DNA of 64,000 nt from Nocardioides szechwanensis (GCF_900103935.1 NZ_FNIC01000002.1:62001-126000); one strand, 5' to 3'. Shown: positions 28,668 to 38,691, counted from the stretch's first letter. Made by a program: numbers and translations. The notes: generated by a model from the sequence alone, not told the origin.

Positions 28668-29762
28668 CTAGACGACGGTCCAGGTGTCGCCGCCGTTGAT
28701 CAGCGCGGTGAGCCGGTCGCCGGGCTCGCCGGGAGCGGCCTCGCGTGAGGTCGCGATCTGGGCGCGGGCCTGGTCGTCGTACGTCGGCCGCTCGACCTGG
28801 CGGAAGATCCCGATCGGCGACTGGTTGAGGTAGCCGGAGTCGGTGAGCCGGCTGATCGCGAACGCCGTCGACGGGTCGGGGTTGTGGGCGTCGTGGACGA
28901 GCAGTGCCCCCTCGGCCACGTCACTGGTCGCGACGATCTTGACGCCACCGGTCTGCGCGTCGCGGATCAGGCCCTTGGACCCTTCGACGCCGAAGTGGAT
29001 CGGCTCGCCGTGGACCAGCGGGATGATCGCGTCGGCCTTGGTGTCGTTGTTCTTGATCGCGTCGAACGCGCCGTCGTTGAAGATCGGGCAGTTCTGGTAG
29101 ATCTCGACGAACGAGGTGCCGCGGTGGGCGGCGGCCGCGGAGAGCACGGAGGTGAGGTGCTTGCGGTCGGAGTCGATGGTGCGGGCGACGAACGAGCCCT
29201 CGGCGCCCAGCGCCAGCGAGACCGGGTTGAACGGGTGGTCCAGCGACCCCATCGGGGTCGACTTGGTGATCTTGCCGGTCTCGGAGGTGGGGGAGTACTG
29301 GCCCTTGGTGAGGCCGTAGATCCGGTTGTTGAACAGCAGGATCGTCATGTTGACGTTGCGGCGCAGCGCGTGGATCAGGTGGTTGCCGCCGATGGAGAGC
29401 GCATCGCCGTCGCCGGTGACGACCCACACCGAGAGGTCCTCGCGGGCGGTGGCGATGCCGGTCGCGATCGAGGGCGCACGCCCGTGGATCGAGTGCATGC
29501 CGTAGGTGTCGAGGTAGTAGGGGAAGCGGCTCGAGCAGCCGATGCCGGAGACGAAGACGATGTTCTCGCGGCGCAGCCCGAGCTGGGGCAGGAAGCCCTG
29601 GACCGCCTTGAGGACGGCGTAGTCACCGCAGCCGGGGCACCAGCGGACCTCCTGGTCGGAGGTGTATTCCTTACCGGTCTGGGGCTCGCTGTTGGTGGGG
29701 ACGAGCTCGACGCCGGAACGCACGCCGGGGAAGGGGAGCTCGGCAGTCGTGGGGGTGGTCAC
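28668..29762 (-). CDS. korB: 2-oxoacid:ferredoxin oxidoreductase, beta subunit
   Basis: ThDP-binding beta subunit (364 residues) of a 2-oxoglutarate or related 2-oxoacid:ferredoxin oxidoreductase. RWCPGCGDYAVLKA holds cluster/ThDP-proximal Cys, with GIGCSSRFPYY and the ThDP/Mg motif GDGDALSIGGNH...NNRIYGLTKGQ. GTG 29762 overlaps the stop of korA by 4 bp, so longer in-frame starts inside korA are rejected. The alpha partner is immediately upstream. Mycobacterial KorB is the nearest described relative. Confidence 0.9.
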   Translation of the reverse strand: MTTPTTAELPFPGVRSGVELVPTNSEPQTGKEYTSDQEVRWCPGCGDYAVLKAVQGFLPQLGLRRENIVFVSGIGCSSRFPYYLDTYGMHSIHGRAPSIATGIATAREDLSVWVVTGDGDALSIGGNHLIHALRRNVNMTILLFNNRIYGLTKGQYSPTSETGKITKSTPMGSLDHPFNPVSLALGAEGSFVARTIDSDRKHLTSVLSAAAAHRGTSFVEIYQNCPIFNDGAFDAIKNNDTKADAIIPLVHGEPIHFGVEGSKGLIRDAQTGGVKIVATSDVAEGALLVHDAHNPDPSTAFAISRLTDSGYLNQSPIGIFRQVERPTYDDQARAQIATSREAAPGEPGDRLTALINGGDTWTVV

Positions 29763-31711
29763 TGGGATGCCTCCTGAGGTGTCAGGTCGACCTCGATGCC
29801 CTCGGCGTCGGCCACGAGTGCGCCGATCGCGTCGGCGAGAACGGCGGCCTTGATCGGCATGCCGTTGACCTGGTTGTAGCCGATGGCGTCGACGAGGTAT
29901 TTGCCGCGCAGCAGCAGCGAGAGCTGGCCGAGGTTCATCTCGGGCACGAGCACCTTGTCGTAGCGGGCGAGGATCTCGCCGAGGTCGTTGGGGAAGGGGT
30001 TGAGGTGGCGCAGGTGGACCTGCGCCACGTGGTAACCGGCCTTGCGCACGCGTCGGCAGCCGGCCCCGATCGGGCCGTAGGTCGAGCCCCAACCGATCAC
30101 GAGCACCTTGGCCCGGCCGCTGGGGTCGTCGATCTCGAGCGGGGGCAGCGAGTCGGCGATCCGGTCGACCTTGGCCTGGCGGGTGCGGACCATGAGGTCG
30201 TGGTTGGCGGGGTCGTAGGAGATGTTGCCGTGGCCCTCACCCTTCTCGAGGCCGCCGATGCGGTGCTCCAGGCCCGGGGTGCCGGGGATGGCCCACGGCC
30301 GCGCCAAGGTCTCCTCGTCGCGCAGGTAGGGCCAGAAGTCGCGCTCCTCGGCCGTCTCGGTGCCGTCGTCGGCGGTGCCGGCGGGCGTCACGACGTGGTT
30401 GGTCGCGGTCGCGAAGTTCGGGTCGATCAGCGGCAGGTCGTCGATGTCGGGGATCTGCCAGGGCTCCGAGCCGTTGGCGAGGTAGCCGTCGGAGAGCAGC
30501 ATCACCGGGGTGCGGTAGGTGATCGCGATCCGGGCCGCCTCGACGGCGGCACCGAAGCAGTCGCCGGGCGACTGCGGCGCCACGATCGGGACCGGGGCCT
30601 CGCCGTTGCGCCCGAACATCGCCTGGAGCAGGTCGGCCTGCTCGGTCTTGGTCGGCAGCCCGGTGGAGGGACCGCCGCGCTGGACGTCGATGACCAGGAG
30701 CGGGAGCTCGGTCATCACGGCCAGGCCGATCGCCTCGGACTTGAGCGCGATCCCGGGGCCGGAGGTCGTGGTGACGCCGAGGTGGCCGGCGAAGGAGGCT
30801 CCGATGGCGGCGCCCACGCCCGCGATCTCGTCCTCGGCCTGGAGCGTGGTCACGCCGAACGACTTGTGCTTCGACAGCTCGTGGAGGATGTCGGAGGCCG
30901 GGGTGATCGGGTAGGACCCGAGGAAGATCGGCAGCCCGGAGCGCACGCCGGCGGCCACCAGGCCGTAGGACAGGGCGAGGTTGCCGGTGATGTTGCGGTA
31001 GGTGCCCGCCGACATCGGGGCCGGCTTGATCTCGTACTGGACCACGAAGGTCTCGGTGGTCTCACCGAAGTTCCAGCCGGCCTTGAACGCCGTGATGTTG
31101 GCGTCGCGGATGTCGGGGACCTTCGCGAAGCGCTTGGTCAGGAACGCGACCGTGGACTCGGTGGGGCGGCCGTACATCCAGGAGAGCAGGCCGAGGGCGA
31201 ACATGTTCTTGGCGCGGGCGGCGTCCTTGCGCGAGAGCCCGAACTCCTTGACCGCCTCGACCGTCATCCCGGTCAGGTCGAGGGGGAACACGTTGAACTC
31301 GCCCAGCACGTCGTTCGCGTCGCCGAGGAAGTCGAGCGGGTTGGCGTCGTAGCCGGCCTTGGCCAGGTTGCGCCCGGTGAAGTCATGGGTGTCGACGATG
31401 ATCTGCGCGCCCTTGGGCAGGTCGCCCAGGTTGGCCTTGAGGGCCGCGGGGTTCATCGCCACGAGTACGTCGGGTGCGTCACCCGCCGTGAGGATGTCGT
31501 GGTCGGCGAAGTGCACCTGGAACGAGCTCACGCCGGGGAGCGTGCCCTGAGGCGCCCGGATCTCGGCGGGGAAGTTGGGCAGGGTCACGAGGTCGTTGCC
31601 GAACACCGCGGACTCCTGGGTGAACCGGTCACCCGTCAGCTGCATGCCGTCACCGGAGTCACCCGCGAACCGGATGATCACGCGGTCGAGCTGCTTGACC
31701 TGCTTTGACAC
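29759..31711 (-). CDS. korA: 2-oxoacid:ferredoxin oxidoreductase, fused gamma-alpha subunit
   Basis: 650-residue subunit. The N-terminal gamma (POR) domain (~1-190: VIIRFAGDSGDGMQLTGDRF) is fused to the alpha domains (~205-600: FLGSYPITPASDILHEL, TTSGPGIALKSEAIGLA). It catalyses CoA-dependent oxidative decarboxylation, with low-potential electrons going to ferredoxin, as an alternative to 2-oxoglutarate dehydrogenase. GTG 31711 is chosen because AAGGTGGCAAG precedes it and family homology begins there, rather than at the in-frame ATG 31783. Confidence 0.9.
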   Translation of the reverse strand: MSKQVKQLDRVIIRFAGDSGDGMQLTGDRFTQESAVFGNDLVTLPNFPAEIRAPQGTLPGVSSFQVHFADHDILTAGDAPDVLVAMNPAALKANLGDLPKGAQIIVDTHDFTGRNLAKAGYDANPLDFLGDANDVLGEFNVFPLDLTGMTVEAVKEFGLSRKDAARAKNMFALGLLSWMYGRPTESTVAFLTKRFAKVPDIRDANITAFKAGWNFGETTETFVVQYEIKPAPMSAGTYRNITGNLALSYGLVAAGVRSGLPIFLGSYPITPASDILHELSKHKSFGVTTLQAEDEIAGVGAAIGASFAGHLGVTTTSGPGIALKSEAIGLAVMTELPLLVIDVQRGGPSTGLPTKTEQADLLQAMFGRNGEAPVPIVAPQSPGDCFGAAVEAARIAITYRTPVMLLSDGYLANGSEPWQIPDIDDLPLIDPNFATATNHVVTPAGTADDGTETAEERDFWPYLRDEETLARPWAIPGTPGLEHRIGGLEKGEGHGNISYDPANHDLMVRTRQAKVDRIADSLPPLEIDDPSGRAKVLVIGWGSTYGPIGAGCRRVRKAGYHVAQVHLRHLNPFPNDLGEILARYDKVLVPEMNLGQLSLLLRGKYLVDAIGYNQVNGMPIKAAVLADAIGALVADAEGIEVDLTPQEASQ

Positions 31712-31909
31712 CTTGCCACCTTCGTCGTCACGACTGTCTCTGCCCCGTGGATCGTACTCGGCGCAGCGCGAGAACTGGAACACGTTTCAGTTTTTGACGT
31801 AACCCCTTCGCGCCCACCCACGATAGTCCGCCTCCCGGCGCCCCGGCCGCCGTCTCCCCGTCTGGACCAGTGAGCCGCGACACGCCTGCTCAATTCGCAT
31901 TTACTTACT

Positions 31910-31945
31910 TAATATGACTACTCTACTCGACATTAAGCAGTAATG
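31910..31945 (+). promoter_or_regulatory. AT-rich promoter region of the sulfate importer with a dyad
   Basis: An unusually AT-rich patch in a >70% GC neighbourhood. TAATAT (31910-31915) is a good -10 candidate with a weak TGCTCA -35. Just downstream, CATTA-AGCAG-TAATG (31931-31945) is a 15-bp dyad that could be an operator for sulfur control. The regulator is unknown. Confidence 0.4.
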
Positions 31946-31988
31946 ATCCCTGGCGACCCACGCGGGGCACCGAACAGAGAGAGATGCG

Positions 31989-33029
31989 ATGAAGAAGACG
32001 ATCAAGGCCGCGGTGGCCGCTTCGGTCACCGGGGTGCTGGCCTTGACCGGGTGCTCTACTTCGGGTGGTAGCGACTCCGGCGAGACGATCAACGTGAATG
32101 CGTTCTCCGTGATGGAGGCGGCCAATGTGCCCGTCCTCGAGGACTTCGAGGGCACCGACGACGGTGCCGATGTCACCTTCAAGACGTCGTACGGCGCCTC
32201 GGGTGACCAGAGCCGTGGCGTCGTGGACGGCGCGCCCGCCGACGTCGTCCACTACTCGCTGGAGACCGACGTGACCCGCCTGGTCGGCGAGGGTCTCGTG
32301 GCCGAGGACTGGAAGGACAATGCCACCAACGGCATCGCCACCTCCTCGGTCGTCGTCTTCGTGGTCCGCAAGGGCAACCCCGAGGGCATCGAGACGTGGG
32401 ACGACATCGTCGAGTCCGGCGTCGAGATCATCACGCCCAACCCCGGCTCGTCCGGCTCCGCCCGCTGGAACATCCTCGCGGCGTGGGCCCACGTCACCGG
32501 CAACGGTGGCACCGAGGCAGAGGCGCGTGAGTTCGTCGCCAAGCTGCTGAACAACACCATCGCCCTCCCGGGCAGCGGCCGTGAGGCGACTACCGCCTTC
32601 ACCGACGGCTCCGGCGACGTGCTCCTCTCCTACGAGAACGAGGCGATCCTGGCCCGGCAGAACGACGCGGACGTCGACTACATCGTCCCGCCGGACACGC
32701 TGCTCATCGAGAACCCCGCCGCGGTCACCACCGACGCGGGTGACGCGGCCAAGGCGTTCCTCGAGTTCATGACCTCCCCCGAGGCTCAGGCCGACTACGC
32801 CCAGTCGGGCTTCCGGCCGGTCGTTGACGGCGTCGAGATCGAGGACGTCGACGGGGCCAACGACCCCGCGGACCCGTTCCCGACGGTCGAGCAGCTCTGG
32901 ACCATCGACGACACCTTCAACGGGTGGGCCGAGGCCGCCGACAAGTACTTCGGTGACGGTGAAGAGGGCAACCCCCTCGGCATCATCACCGAGCTGCAGC
33001 AGACGACCGGTCAGGTCGGCGAGGAATGA
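31989..33029 (+). CDS. sulfate-binding lipoprotein of ABC importer
   Basis: Periplasmic-type solute-binding protein anchored as a lipoprotein (346 residues; lipobox ALTGC at ~20). Sulfate-family features include TSYGASGDQSRGVVDG, SLETDVTRLV, NPGSSGSARWNIL and LSYENEAILA. It delivers sulfate or thiosulfate to the CysTW permease. First gene of a four-gene operon. Ribosome site AGAGAGA. The stop overlaps the permease start by 4 bp. Equivalent to mycobacterial SubI or Sbp/CysP. Confidence 0.9.
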   Translation: MKKTIKAAVAASVTGVLALTGCSTSGGSDSGETINVNAFSVMEAANVPVLEDFEGTDDGADVTFKTSYGASGDQSRGVVDGAPADVVHYSLETDVTRLVGEGLVAEDWKDNATNGIATSSVVVFVVRKGNPEGIETWDDIVESGVEIITPNPGSSGSARWNILAAWAHVTGNGGTEAEAREFVAKLLNNTIALPGSGREATTAFTDGSGDVLLSYENEAILARQNDADVDYIVPPDTLLIENPAAVTTDAGDAAKAFLEFMTSPEAQADYAQSGFRPVVDGVEIEDVDGANDPADPFPTVEQLWTIDDTFNGWAEAADKYFGDGEEGNPLGIITELQQTTGQVGEE

Positions 33030-33907
33030 CCTCCGCCCTGATCGGGGCGACGACTCACGCAGCCGGGCCGGCGTCCCCTGAGGGACGCCGGCCGCGGCGC
33101 GTTCGTCGGTCGACACCACGCAACACCCTGACCCGAGGTGCCGGACTCGGCCTGGGCATCGCGATGCTCTGGTTCAGCCTGCTGGTCCTGATCCCGCTGG
33201 CCGCGGTCATCGCCGCGGCCGGCGAGGGCGGCTGGGACGGCTACTTCCAGGTCCTCCGCAACGACCAGACGTGGGCTGCCGTGACGCTCACCGTGGGTCA
33301 GGCCGGGATCGTGGCTCTCGTCAACATCGTGATCGGCACCGTCATCGCCTGGGTGCTGGTGCGTGACCAGTTCTGGGGCAAGCGGCTGCTCGACGTGATC
33401 ATCGACGTGCCGTTCGCGCTGCCGACCATCGTCGCCGGCCTGGTGCTGCTCTCGCTCTACGGTCCCAACAGTCCACTCGGCGTGCACTGGGCCTTCACCG
33501 AGCATGCCGTCACGTTGGCGCTCGCCTTCGTGACCCTGCCGTTCGTCGTGCGCACGGTGCAGCCGGTCCTGGAGGAGCTCGAGGCCGACGTCGAGGAGGC
33601 GGCCGCCTCGCTCGGCGCCAACCGGAGCACGATCCTGCGTCGGATCATCCTGCCGAGCCTGGCGCCGGCCATCGCGGCCGGTGCCGCGCTGTCGTTCGCC
33701 CGGGCGATCTCCGAGTACGGCTCGCTGGTGCTGCTCAGCGGCAACCGGCCGTTCGAGACCGAGGTGGTCTCGGTGCGGGTGCTGACGTTCATCGAGAACG
33801 GCAGCACGGGCTCGGCCGCCGCGTTGGCGTCGGTCATGCTCGTCGTGGCCCTGGTCGTCATCGTGACCCTCGACATCGTCCAGCGACGGGTGGCCCGCCG
33901 TGGTTGA
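33026..33907 (+). CDS. cysT: sulfate ABC transporter permease CysT
   Basis: Inner-membrane permease (293 residues, six main hydrophobic segments). It carries the EAA-type loop EEAAASLGANRSTILRRIIL, which docks to the ATPase, and the family block SLYGPNSPLGVHW. Coupled to the binding-protein gene (ATGA) and overlapping cysW by 8 bp. The first ~30 residues are a basic, Pro/Arg-rich cytoplasmic lead. Confidence 0.9.
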   Translation: MTSALIGATTHAAGPASPEGRRPRRVRRSTPRNTLTRGAGLGLGIAMLWFSLLVLIPLAAVIAAAGEGGWDGYFQVLRNDQTWAAVTLTVGQAGIVALVNIVIGTVIAWVLVRDQFWGKRLLDVIIDVPFALPTIVAGLVLLSLYGPNSPLGVHWAFTEHAVTLALAFVTLPFVVRTVQPVLEELEADVEEAAASLGANRSTILRRIILPSLAPAIAAGAALSFARAISEYGSLVLLSGNRPFETEVVSVRVLTFIENGSTGSAAALASVMLVVALVVIVTLDIVQRRVARRG

Positions 33908-34709
33908 CGTCTCGCTCCCCGCCAAGTGGCTGCTGCGCATCGTCGCCGTCGGCTACGTCTTCTTCTTGGTCGCGTGGCCCGTGGGGCTCGTGGTCCAGCA
34001 CACGTTCGACGCCGGCCTGGACAACCTCACCGAGGCGTTGTCCGACGAGCAGGTCGCCGGCGCGTTGCAGCTCACGGTGATGGTCGCCGTGTGGGCGGTC
34101 GTCATCAACCTGGTCTTCGGGGTCGGCATCTCGCTGCTGCTGGTGCGCTTCGAGTTCCCCGGCAAGCGGGTCCTCTCCGCGCTGATCGACCTGCCGCTCT
34201 CGGTCTCACCGGTCGTCGTCGGCCTCGCGCTGCTGCTGGTCTACAACGGCCGAGACGGATGGATCGGACCCACCGCCGAGAGCCGTGGGTTCCAGATCAT
34301 CTTCGACTCGCCAGGCATGATCATGGCCACCTGTTTCGTCGCCCTTCCGTTGGTCATCCGGGAGGTGGTCCCGGTGCTCCACGAGATCGGGGACGACCAG
34401 GAGCAGGCCGCCCGGAGCCTGGGTGCCAACGCCCGGCAGACGTTCTTGCGGATCACGCTGCCCGGCATCAAGTGGGCCGTCGTCTACGGGGTCGTGCTGA
34501 GCCTCGCGCGCAGCCTCGGAGAGTTTGGCGCCGTCAAGATCGTCTCGGGCAACATCACAGGGCAGACCCAGACAGCGACCCTCGTCGTGGAGTCGAAGTA
34601 CCAGAGCTTCGAGCAGCAGACGGCGTACGCCACGTCGTTCCTGCTGATCCTGGTGAGCATCGCCTGCCTGGTCGTCGTCGCCTTCCTGCGCCCCAAGCGC
34701 ACCCACTGA
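33900..34709 (+). CDS. cysW: sulfate ABC transporter permease CysW
   Basis: Second permease subunit (269 residues). EAA loop EQAARSLGANARQTFLRI, followed by the CysW-specific SLGEFGAVKIVSGNITGQTQ. The GTG start at 33900 overlaps the cysT stop by 8 bp. 34 bp separate it from cysA. With CysT it forms the heterodimeric sulfate channel. Confidence 0.92.
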   Translation: MVDVSLPAKWLLRIVAVGYVFFLVAWPVGLVVQHTFDAGLDNLTEALSDEQVAGALQLTVMVAVWAVVINLVFGVGISLLLVRFEFPGKRVLSALIDLPLSVSPVVVGLALLLVYNGRDGWIGPTAESRGFQIIFDSPGMIMATCFVALPLVIREVVPVLHEIGDDQEQAARSLGANARQTFLRITLPGIKWAVVYGVVLSLARSLGEFGAVKIVSGNITGQTQTATLVVESKYQSFEQQTAYATSFLLILVSIACLVVVAFLRPKRTH

Positions 34710-34743
34710 CACGCCCCGACCCAGAGACTGAAGGACAACCCTC

Positions 34744-35715
34744 ATGAGCATCGAAGTACAGAACGTCACCAAGAAGTTCGGGGACTTCGTCGCCCTCGAC
34801 GACGTCTCCGTGTCCCTGCCCACCGGCCAGCTGACCGCCCTGCTCGGCCCCTCAGGCGGCGGCAAGTCGACCCTCCTGCGGATCATCGCCGGCCTCGACA
34901 CCGCCGACAGCGGCACGATCAACATCGAAGGCACCGACGCCACCCGGCTGCCGGCGCAGAAGCGTGGCGTCGGCTTCGTCTTCCAGCACTACGCGGTCTT
35001 CAAGCACATGACCGTGGCCAAGAACGTCGCGTTCGGGCTGGAGATCCGCAAGCGCCCCAAGGCCGAGATCGAGCACCGCGTCGAGCAGCTGCTCGAGCTG
35101 GTCCACCTCTCGCAGTTCTCGCACCGGCTGCCCTCGCAGCTCTCGGGCGGCCAGCGCCAGCGGATGGCGCTGGCGCGTGCGCTCGCGGTGGAGCCCAAGG
35201 TGCTGCTGCTCGACGAGCCGTTCGGCGCCCTGGACGCCAAGGTGCGCAAGGAGCTGCGCGAGTGGCTGCGCCGGCTGCACGACGAGGTGCACGTGACCAC
35301 GGTCTTCGTGACCCACGACCAGGAGGAGGCCCTCGAGGTCGCCGACGAGATCGTGGTGATCAACGAGGGCCGGGTGGAGCAGATCGGCACGCCCGACCAG
35401 CTCTACGACGAGCCGGCCAACGACTTCGTCATGGGTTTCCTCGGCGAGGTCACCCAGCTCGGCAGCATCCAGCTGAGGCCCCACGACATCGAGCTCTCGA
35501 CCGCGCCCGGCCTGGCCGGCGCCATCTCGGGCGAGGTCACCCGCTGCCTGCGGGTCGGCTTCGAGGTGCGGCTCGTGGTGCGCACCGAGGGCGGCGACGT
35601 GACCGTCGTACTCACCCGGACGCACGCTCGTTCGCTGGAGATCGCGGAGGGCAGCCGGGTCTGGCTCACCGCGGCGTCGGGCGCCACCACGGTGCCGGCG
35701 ATGGTGGCCGTCTGA
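34744..35715 (+). CDS. cysA: sulfate ABC transporter ATP-binding protein
   Basis: ATPase of the importer (323 residues). Walker [10 protein letters not shown], signature [16 protein letters not shown], Walker [17 protein letters not shown] and switch His in [16 protein letters not shown] ~90-residue C-terminal TOBE-type regulatory region (LRPHDIEL...) follows and is slightly shorter than in E. coli CysA. Ribosome site AAGGACA. Its TGA abuts the stop of the convergent SRPBCC gene with no spacer. Confidence 0.93.
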   Translation: MSIEVQNVTKKFGDFVALDDVSVSLPTGQLTALLGPSGGGKSTLLRIIAGLDTADSGTINIEGTDATRLPAQKRGVGFVFQHYAVFKHMTVAKNVAFGLEIRKRPKAEIEHRVEQLLELVHLSQFSHRLPSQLSGGQRQRMALARALAVEPKVLLLDEPFGALDAKVRKELREWLRRLHDEVHVTTVFVTHDQEEALEVADEIVVINEGRVEQIGTPDQLYDEPANDFVMGFLGEVTQLGSIQLRPHDIELSTAPGLAGAISGEVTRCLRVGFEVRLVVRTEGGDVTVVLTRTHARSLEIAEGSRVWLTAASGATTVPAMVAV

Positions 35716-36183
35716 TCAGGAGGTCGCGAGCGACTCGGCTCGCTGCTTGAGCCCGGCGGCGTGGCGGCGGAAGCCGTCGGCCACCCGACCCGGTCCGGCG
35801 AGCCGGACCAACGGCCCGGAGAACAGCTCGACCGTGTCGTACGTCGTGGGGCCACCCGCGCGCTGGGAGAGCTCCTGGTGCCGGGTGCCCCGGACCAGGC
35901 CGAGCCGGGCCGGCCAGCCCTCGAAGACGTAGGACAGCCGTGCCGTGGTGACGTCGCCGGCGGTGGCCGGCGGCTCGATCGCGACGATCCGCTCGGGGGA
36001 GCGCGTCGCGCGACCGTTGGCCCACCGCACGTGGAGCACGATCGGGTTGCCCACCGCCGGCGGGGCGGGGGTCTCGACGCGCTCCACGAACGGGTTCCAC
36101 TCGCCGTACGACGAGGTGTCGAGCATGACCTGCCAGACGACCTCGAGCGGAGCGTCGATGTCGATGCTGGCGTGTGGGTTCAC
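35716..36183 (-). CDS. SRPBCC-fold protein
   Basis: 155-residue START/SRPBCC superfamily protein. The N-terminus has [29 protein letters not shown], which is the hydrophobic-pocket fold start. [23 protein letters not shown] is the central strand pair, and a C-terminal helix ends in LKQRAESLA. The ligand is unknown, and such proteins bind lipids or polyketides or act on membranes. The GTG start at 36183 overlaps the stop of the upstream yajQ-like gene by 4 bp. Confidence 0.78.
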   Translation of the reverse strand: MNPHASIDIDAPLEVVWQVMLDTSSYGEWNPFVERVETPAPPAVGNPIVLHVRWANGRATRSPERIVAIEPPATAGDVTTARLSYVFEGWPARLGLVRGTRHQELSQRAGGPTTYDTVELFSGPLVRLAGPGRVADGFRRHAAGLKQRAESLATS

Positions 36184-36671
36184 CGGTAGTTGGTGAACTG
36201 CACCGCGAAGTCCCACTCCTCGCCGCGGACCAGGGCCTGGACCGCCTGGAGGTCGTCGCGCTTCTTGGACGACACCCGCAGCTCGTCGCCCTGGATCTGG
36301 GCCTTGACGCCTTTGGGGCCCTCGTCGCGGATCAGCTTGGAGATCTTCTTGGCGTCCTCCGAGGAGATGCCCTCCTTGAGCGCGATCCCGATCTTGGAGA
36401 CCACACCGGACTGGCGCGGGTCGGAGGCGTCGATCACCTTGAGGCTGACGTCGCGCTTGATCAGCTTGCCCTTGAAGACGTCGAGGACCGCGGTCGCGCG
36501 GTCGTCGGCCGAGGCGGTGATCTCGATCGCCTCGTCGCCCTGCCACTCGATGGTGGCGCCGGTGCCCTTGAAGTCGAAGCGGGTCGCGATCTCGCGGGCC
36601 GTCTGCCCGAGCGCGTTGTCGACCTCCTGCCGGTCGTACTTGCTCACGATGTCGAAGGACGAGTCGCCCAT
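36180..36671 (-). CDS. YajQ-family nucleotide-binding protein
   Basis: 163-residue UPF0234/YajQ protein: [26 protein letters not shown] near residue 35, and a C-terminal [13 protein letters not shown]. Some YajQ proteins bind cyclic di-GMP and affect transcription. Whether this one does is not shown. ATG 36671 follows a GGAG site. A longer in-frame ORF upstream would run across the tRNA-Tyr gene on the opposite strand and is rejected. Overlaps the SRPBCC gene. Confidence 0.88.
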   Translation of the reverse strand: MGDSSFDIVSKYDRQEVDNALGQTAREIATRFDFKGTGATIEWQGDEAIEITASADDRATAVLDVFKGKLIKRDVSLKVIDASDPRQSGVVSKIGIALKEGISSEDAKKISKLIRDEGPKGVKAQIQGDELRVSSKKRDDLQAVQALVRGEEWDFAVQFTNYR

Positions 36672-36774
36672 CTGGCTCACCTGCTCCTGGTCTGTGCGTT
36701 TTTCGTTCGCGGTTGTCGCTGCGCTATTGTTTCGCCTCGTTGCCGACCGGCCAAACGCTGGTCGTGAAACACCC

Positions 36775-36857
36775 GGCAGGTTGCCCGAGCGGCCAATGGG
36801 AACGGACTGTAAATCCGTCGGCTTATGCCTACGCAGGTTCGAATCCTGCACCTGCCA
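36775..36857 (+). tRNA. tRNA-Tyr (GTA)
   Basis: 83-nt class II tRNA with a 7-bp acceptor (GGCAGGT with ACCTGCC), anticodon loop CTGTAAA giving GTA, a long variable arm and T-arm GCAGGTTCGAATCCTGC. Discriminator A; no CCA encoded. Divergent from yajQ and followed by a terminator. Confidence 0.96.
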
Positions 36858-36866
36858 CGGGACAGA

Positions 36867-36894
36867 GGTCCCGCACAGTTCACTGTGCGGGACC
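36867..36894 (+). terminator. terminator of tRNA-Tyr
   Basis: Perfect 12-bp stem GGTCCCGCACAG / CTGTGCGGGACC with TTCA loop, followed by TTCT, starting 10 nt after the tRNA. Confidence 0.85.
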
Positions 36895-37140
36895 TTCTGG
36901 ATTGCGCAACCAGGTCGGTGTGGCATCTGCGCGGCGTTTTGCGCGGTGACCTGCGGAACCCTCGGCGGCGGGTGGTTGTCGGACCCGCTCGAACGTCTTT
37001 CCGAGCAGCCCATGAGCAGGCTGAACGTAGAGTGCGTAACCCAGCGACCCAGGTCGCTTCGAGGCAGGTGCTGTAAGCCCCCAGGGAGCCCTCCGCGCTT
37101 TGAGAACCACCCACTCTGCTTTGCTCCGGAAGGGAAACGA

Positions 37141-38691
37141 ATGGTCAGCGCCGACCCGTCGAACTTCGACACCGTTCGCTTCCAGGCCGCGCTGCTTGAT
37201 TCTGTTGGCGAGGCCGTGATCGCTACGGACGTCAGCGGGATCGTCATCTACTGGAACCGGGCCGCCGAGCGGCTGTATGGCTGGACGGCGCAGGAGGCGG
37301 TGGGGCAGCCCATCTTCGAGCTCACCCCGGCGCCGCAGTCCGAAGAGGAAGCCACAGCGGTCTTCGCTGAGCTCACAGCGGGCCGCAACTGGTCGGGGGA
37401 GTTCGTGGTATGCCATCGGGACGGCCGTGCCTTCCCGGTCCACGTGACGGACACACCCGTCCTCGACGCCGACGGCACCCTGGAGGCCATCATTGGCATT
37501 TCCACCGACATCACCGAGCGCAAGCGGGCCGAGCAGGCCGTGCACCACCTGTCGGCAATCGTCGAGTCGAGCAACGACGCGATCATCAGCGAGTCTCTGG
37601 ACGGCACGATTGTCAGCTGGAACAGCGGCGCGGAGAGGTTGTTCGGCTATGCCGCCGCCGAGGTCGCCGGCCAACACATCCACATCTTGGCGCACAGCCA
37701 CGCCACCGAGGAGGAAATCACCGATCTCTATCGCAGGGTCGCGCTGGGAGAGCTGGTTCAGGGTCTGGAGACCGTCCGACGCCATAAGGACGGCAGCCTC
37801 GTTGACGTCTCGCTCACCCTCTCGCCCGTCTACGACGACACCGGGTCCATGAGTGGATTCTCGGCGATCCTCAGGGACGACTCCGCGCGCAAGAAGGCCG
37901 AGCGTGCGCTCAAGCGTCAGGCGGACCTGCTGGTCTCAAGGCTCGCCAAGGAAGCGGAGGCCTCCGAACGGCTTCGAGAGCTGGACCGGATCAAGGACGA
38001 CCTCGTCGCTACCGTGAGCCATGAGTTGCGCACGCCGCTCACCAGCATCTTGGGATATGGCGAGCTCCTCACGGGCGAGGAGGCCGGCGCGCTCACCGCG
38101 CAGCAACGCCAGTGGGCCGAGGCAATCGACCGCAACGGCGATCGACTGCTCGCCCTGGTCGACAACTTGCTGACTGTCTCCACCATCGACGCAGGGAAGC
38201 TGACGTTCGACTCGTCTCCGGTTGACCTCAGGGACGTGATCTCATCTGCCCGCCGAGCCCTACAGCTCCGGATCGACGAGCGGCACCTGACAACTCGCTT
38301 CCACCTGCCCACGATCCCGATCATCGTTCAGGGTGATGCGGGTCAGCTCGAACAGGTGGTGTTCAACCTGGTGGGCAACGCGCTGAAGTTCACCGAAGAC
38401 GGCGGCACCGTGGAGTGCGCCCTGGACATCGAAGGCGCGCAGGCCAGGCTCACCGTGAGCGATGACGGTATCGGCATACCCGAGAACGAGCAGCGCGGGC
38501 TGTTCACGAGGTTCTTCCGCTCCACCACGGCCACGGACCGTGCGATCCCGGGCACCGGGCTGGGGCTGAGCATCGCCTCCTCGATCGTGAGGAGCCACGG
38601 CGGTGACATCTCGGTCGTGTCGGCTCCTGGCCGAGGCACCCGGGTGCGGGTTGGCCTTCCGACGGTGGGCCCGCACGTTGCCAGGCGCTGA
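37141..38691 (+). CDS. PAS-PAS sensor histidine kinase (orphan)
   Basis: 516 residues with no signal peptide or membrane segment, so cytosolic. PAS 1 ~10-130 ([20 protein letters not shown]) ends in a PAC-type [16 protein letters not shown] 2 ~135-255 ([20 protein letters not shown]). HisKA has phospho-acceptor His294 in SHELRTPL. The HATPase_c N-box is [16 protein letters not shown], with G-boxes DDGIGIP and [13 protein letters not shown]. No receiver gene is adjacent, so it is an orphan kinase. ATG 37141 follows GGAAGGGAA. The 246-nt region between the tRNA-Tyr terminator and this gene shows no ORF or clear signal. Confidence 0.88.
   Translation: MVSADPSNFDTVRFQAALLDSVGEAVIATDVSGIVIYWNRAAERLYGWTAQEAVGQPIFELTPAPQSEEEATAVFAELTAGRNWSGEFVVCHRDGRAFPVHVTDTPVLDADGTLEAIIGISTDITERKRAEQAVHHLSAIVESSNDAIISESLDGTIVSWNSGAERLFGYAAAEVAGQHIHILAHSHATEEEITDLYRRVALGELVQGLETVRRHKDGSLVDVSLTLSPVYDDTGSMSGFSAILRDDSARKKAERALKRQADLLVSRLAKEAEASERLRELDRIKDDLVATVSHELRTPLTSILGYGELLTGEEAGALTAQQRQWAEAIDRNGDRLLALVDNLLTVSTIDAGKLTFDSSPVDLRDVISSARRALQLRIDERHLTTRFHLPTIPIIVQGDAGQLEQVVFNLVGNALKFTEDGGTVECALDIEGAQARLTVSDDGIGIPENEQRGLFTRFFRSTTATDRAIPGTGLGLSIASSIVRSHGGDISVVSAPGRGTRVRVGLPTVGPHVARR

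Noticed and set aside
29763..30092. In-frame N-terminal extension of korB
   Set aside because: The extra ~110 codons lie inside korA and are Arg/Pro-rich shadow sequence. GTG 29762 gives the usual 4-bp overlap.
36190..37140. In-frame N-terminal extension of the histidine kinase back to 36190
   Set aside because: It would run through yajQ (opposite strand), tRNA-Tyr and a terminator. ATG 37141 has a good ribosome site.
36775..38691. Integrative element at tRNA-Tyr
   Set aside because: No integrase, no repeated tRNA 3' end and no second boundary were found, so only the weaker transfer suspicion is kept.
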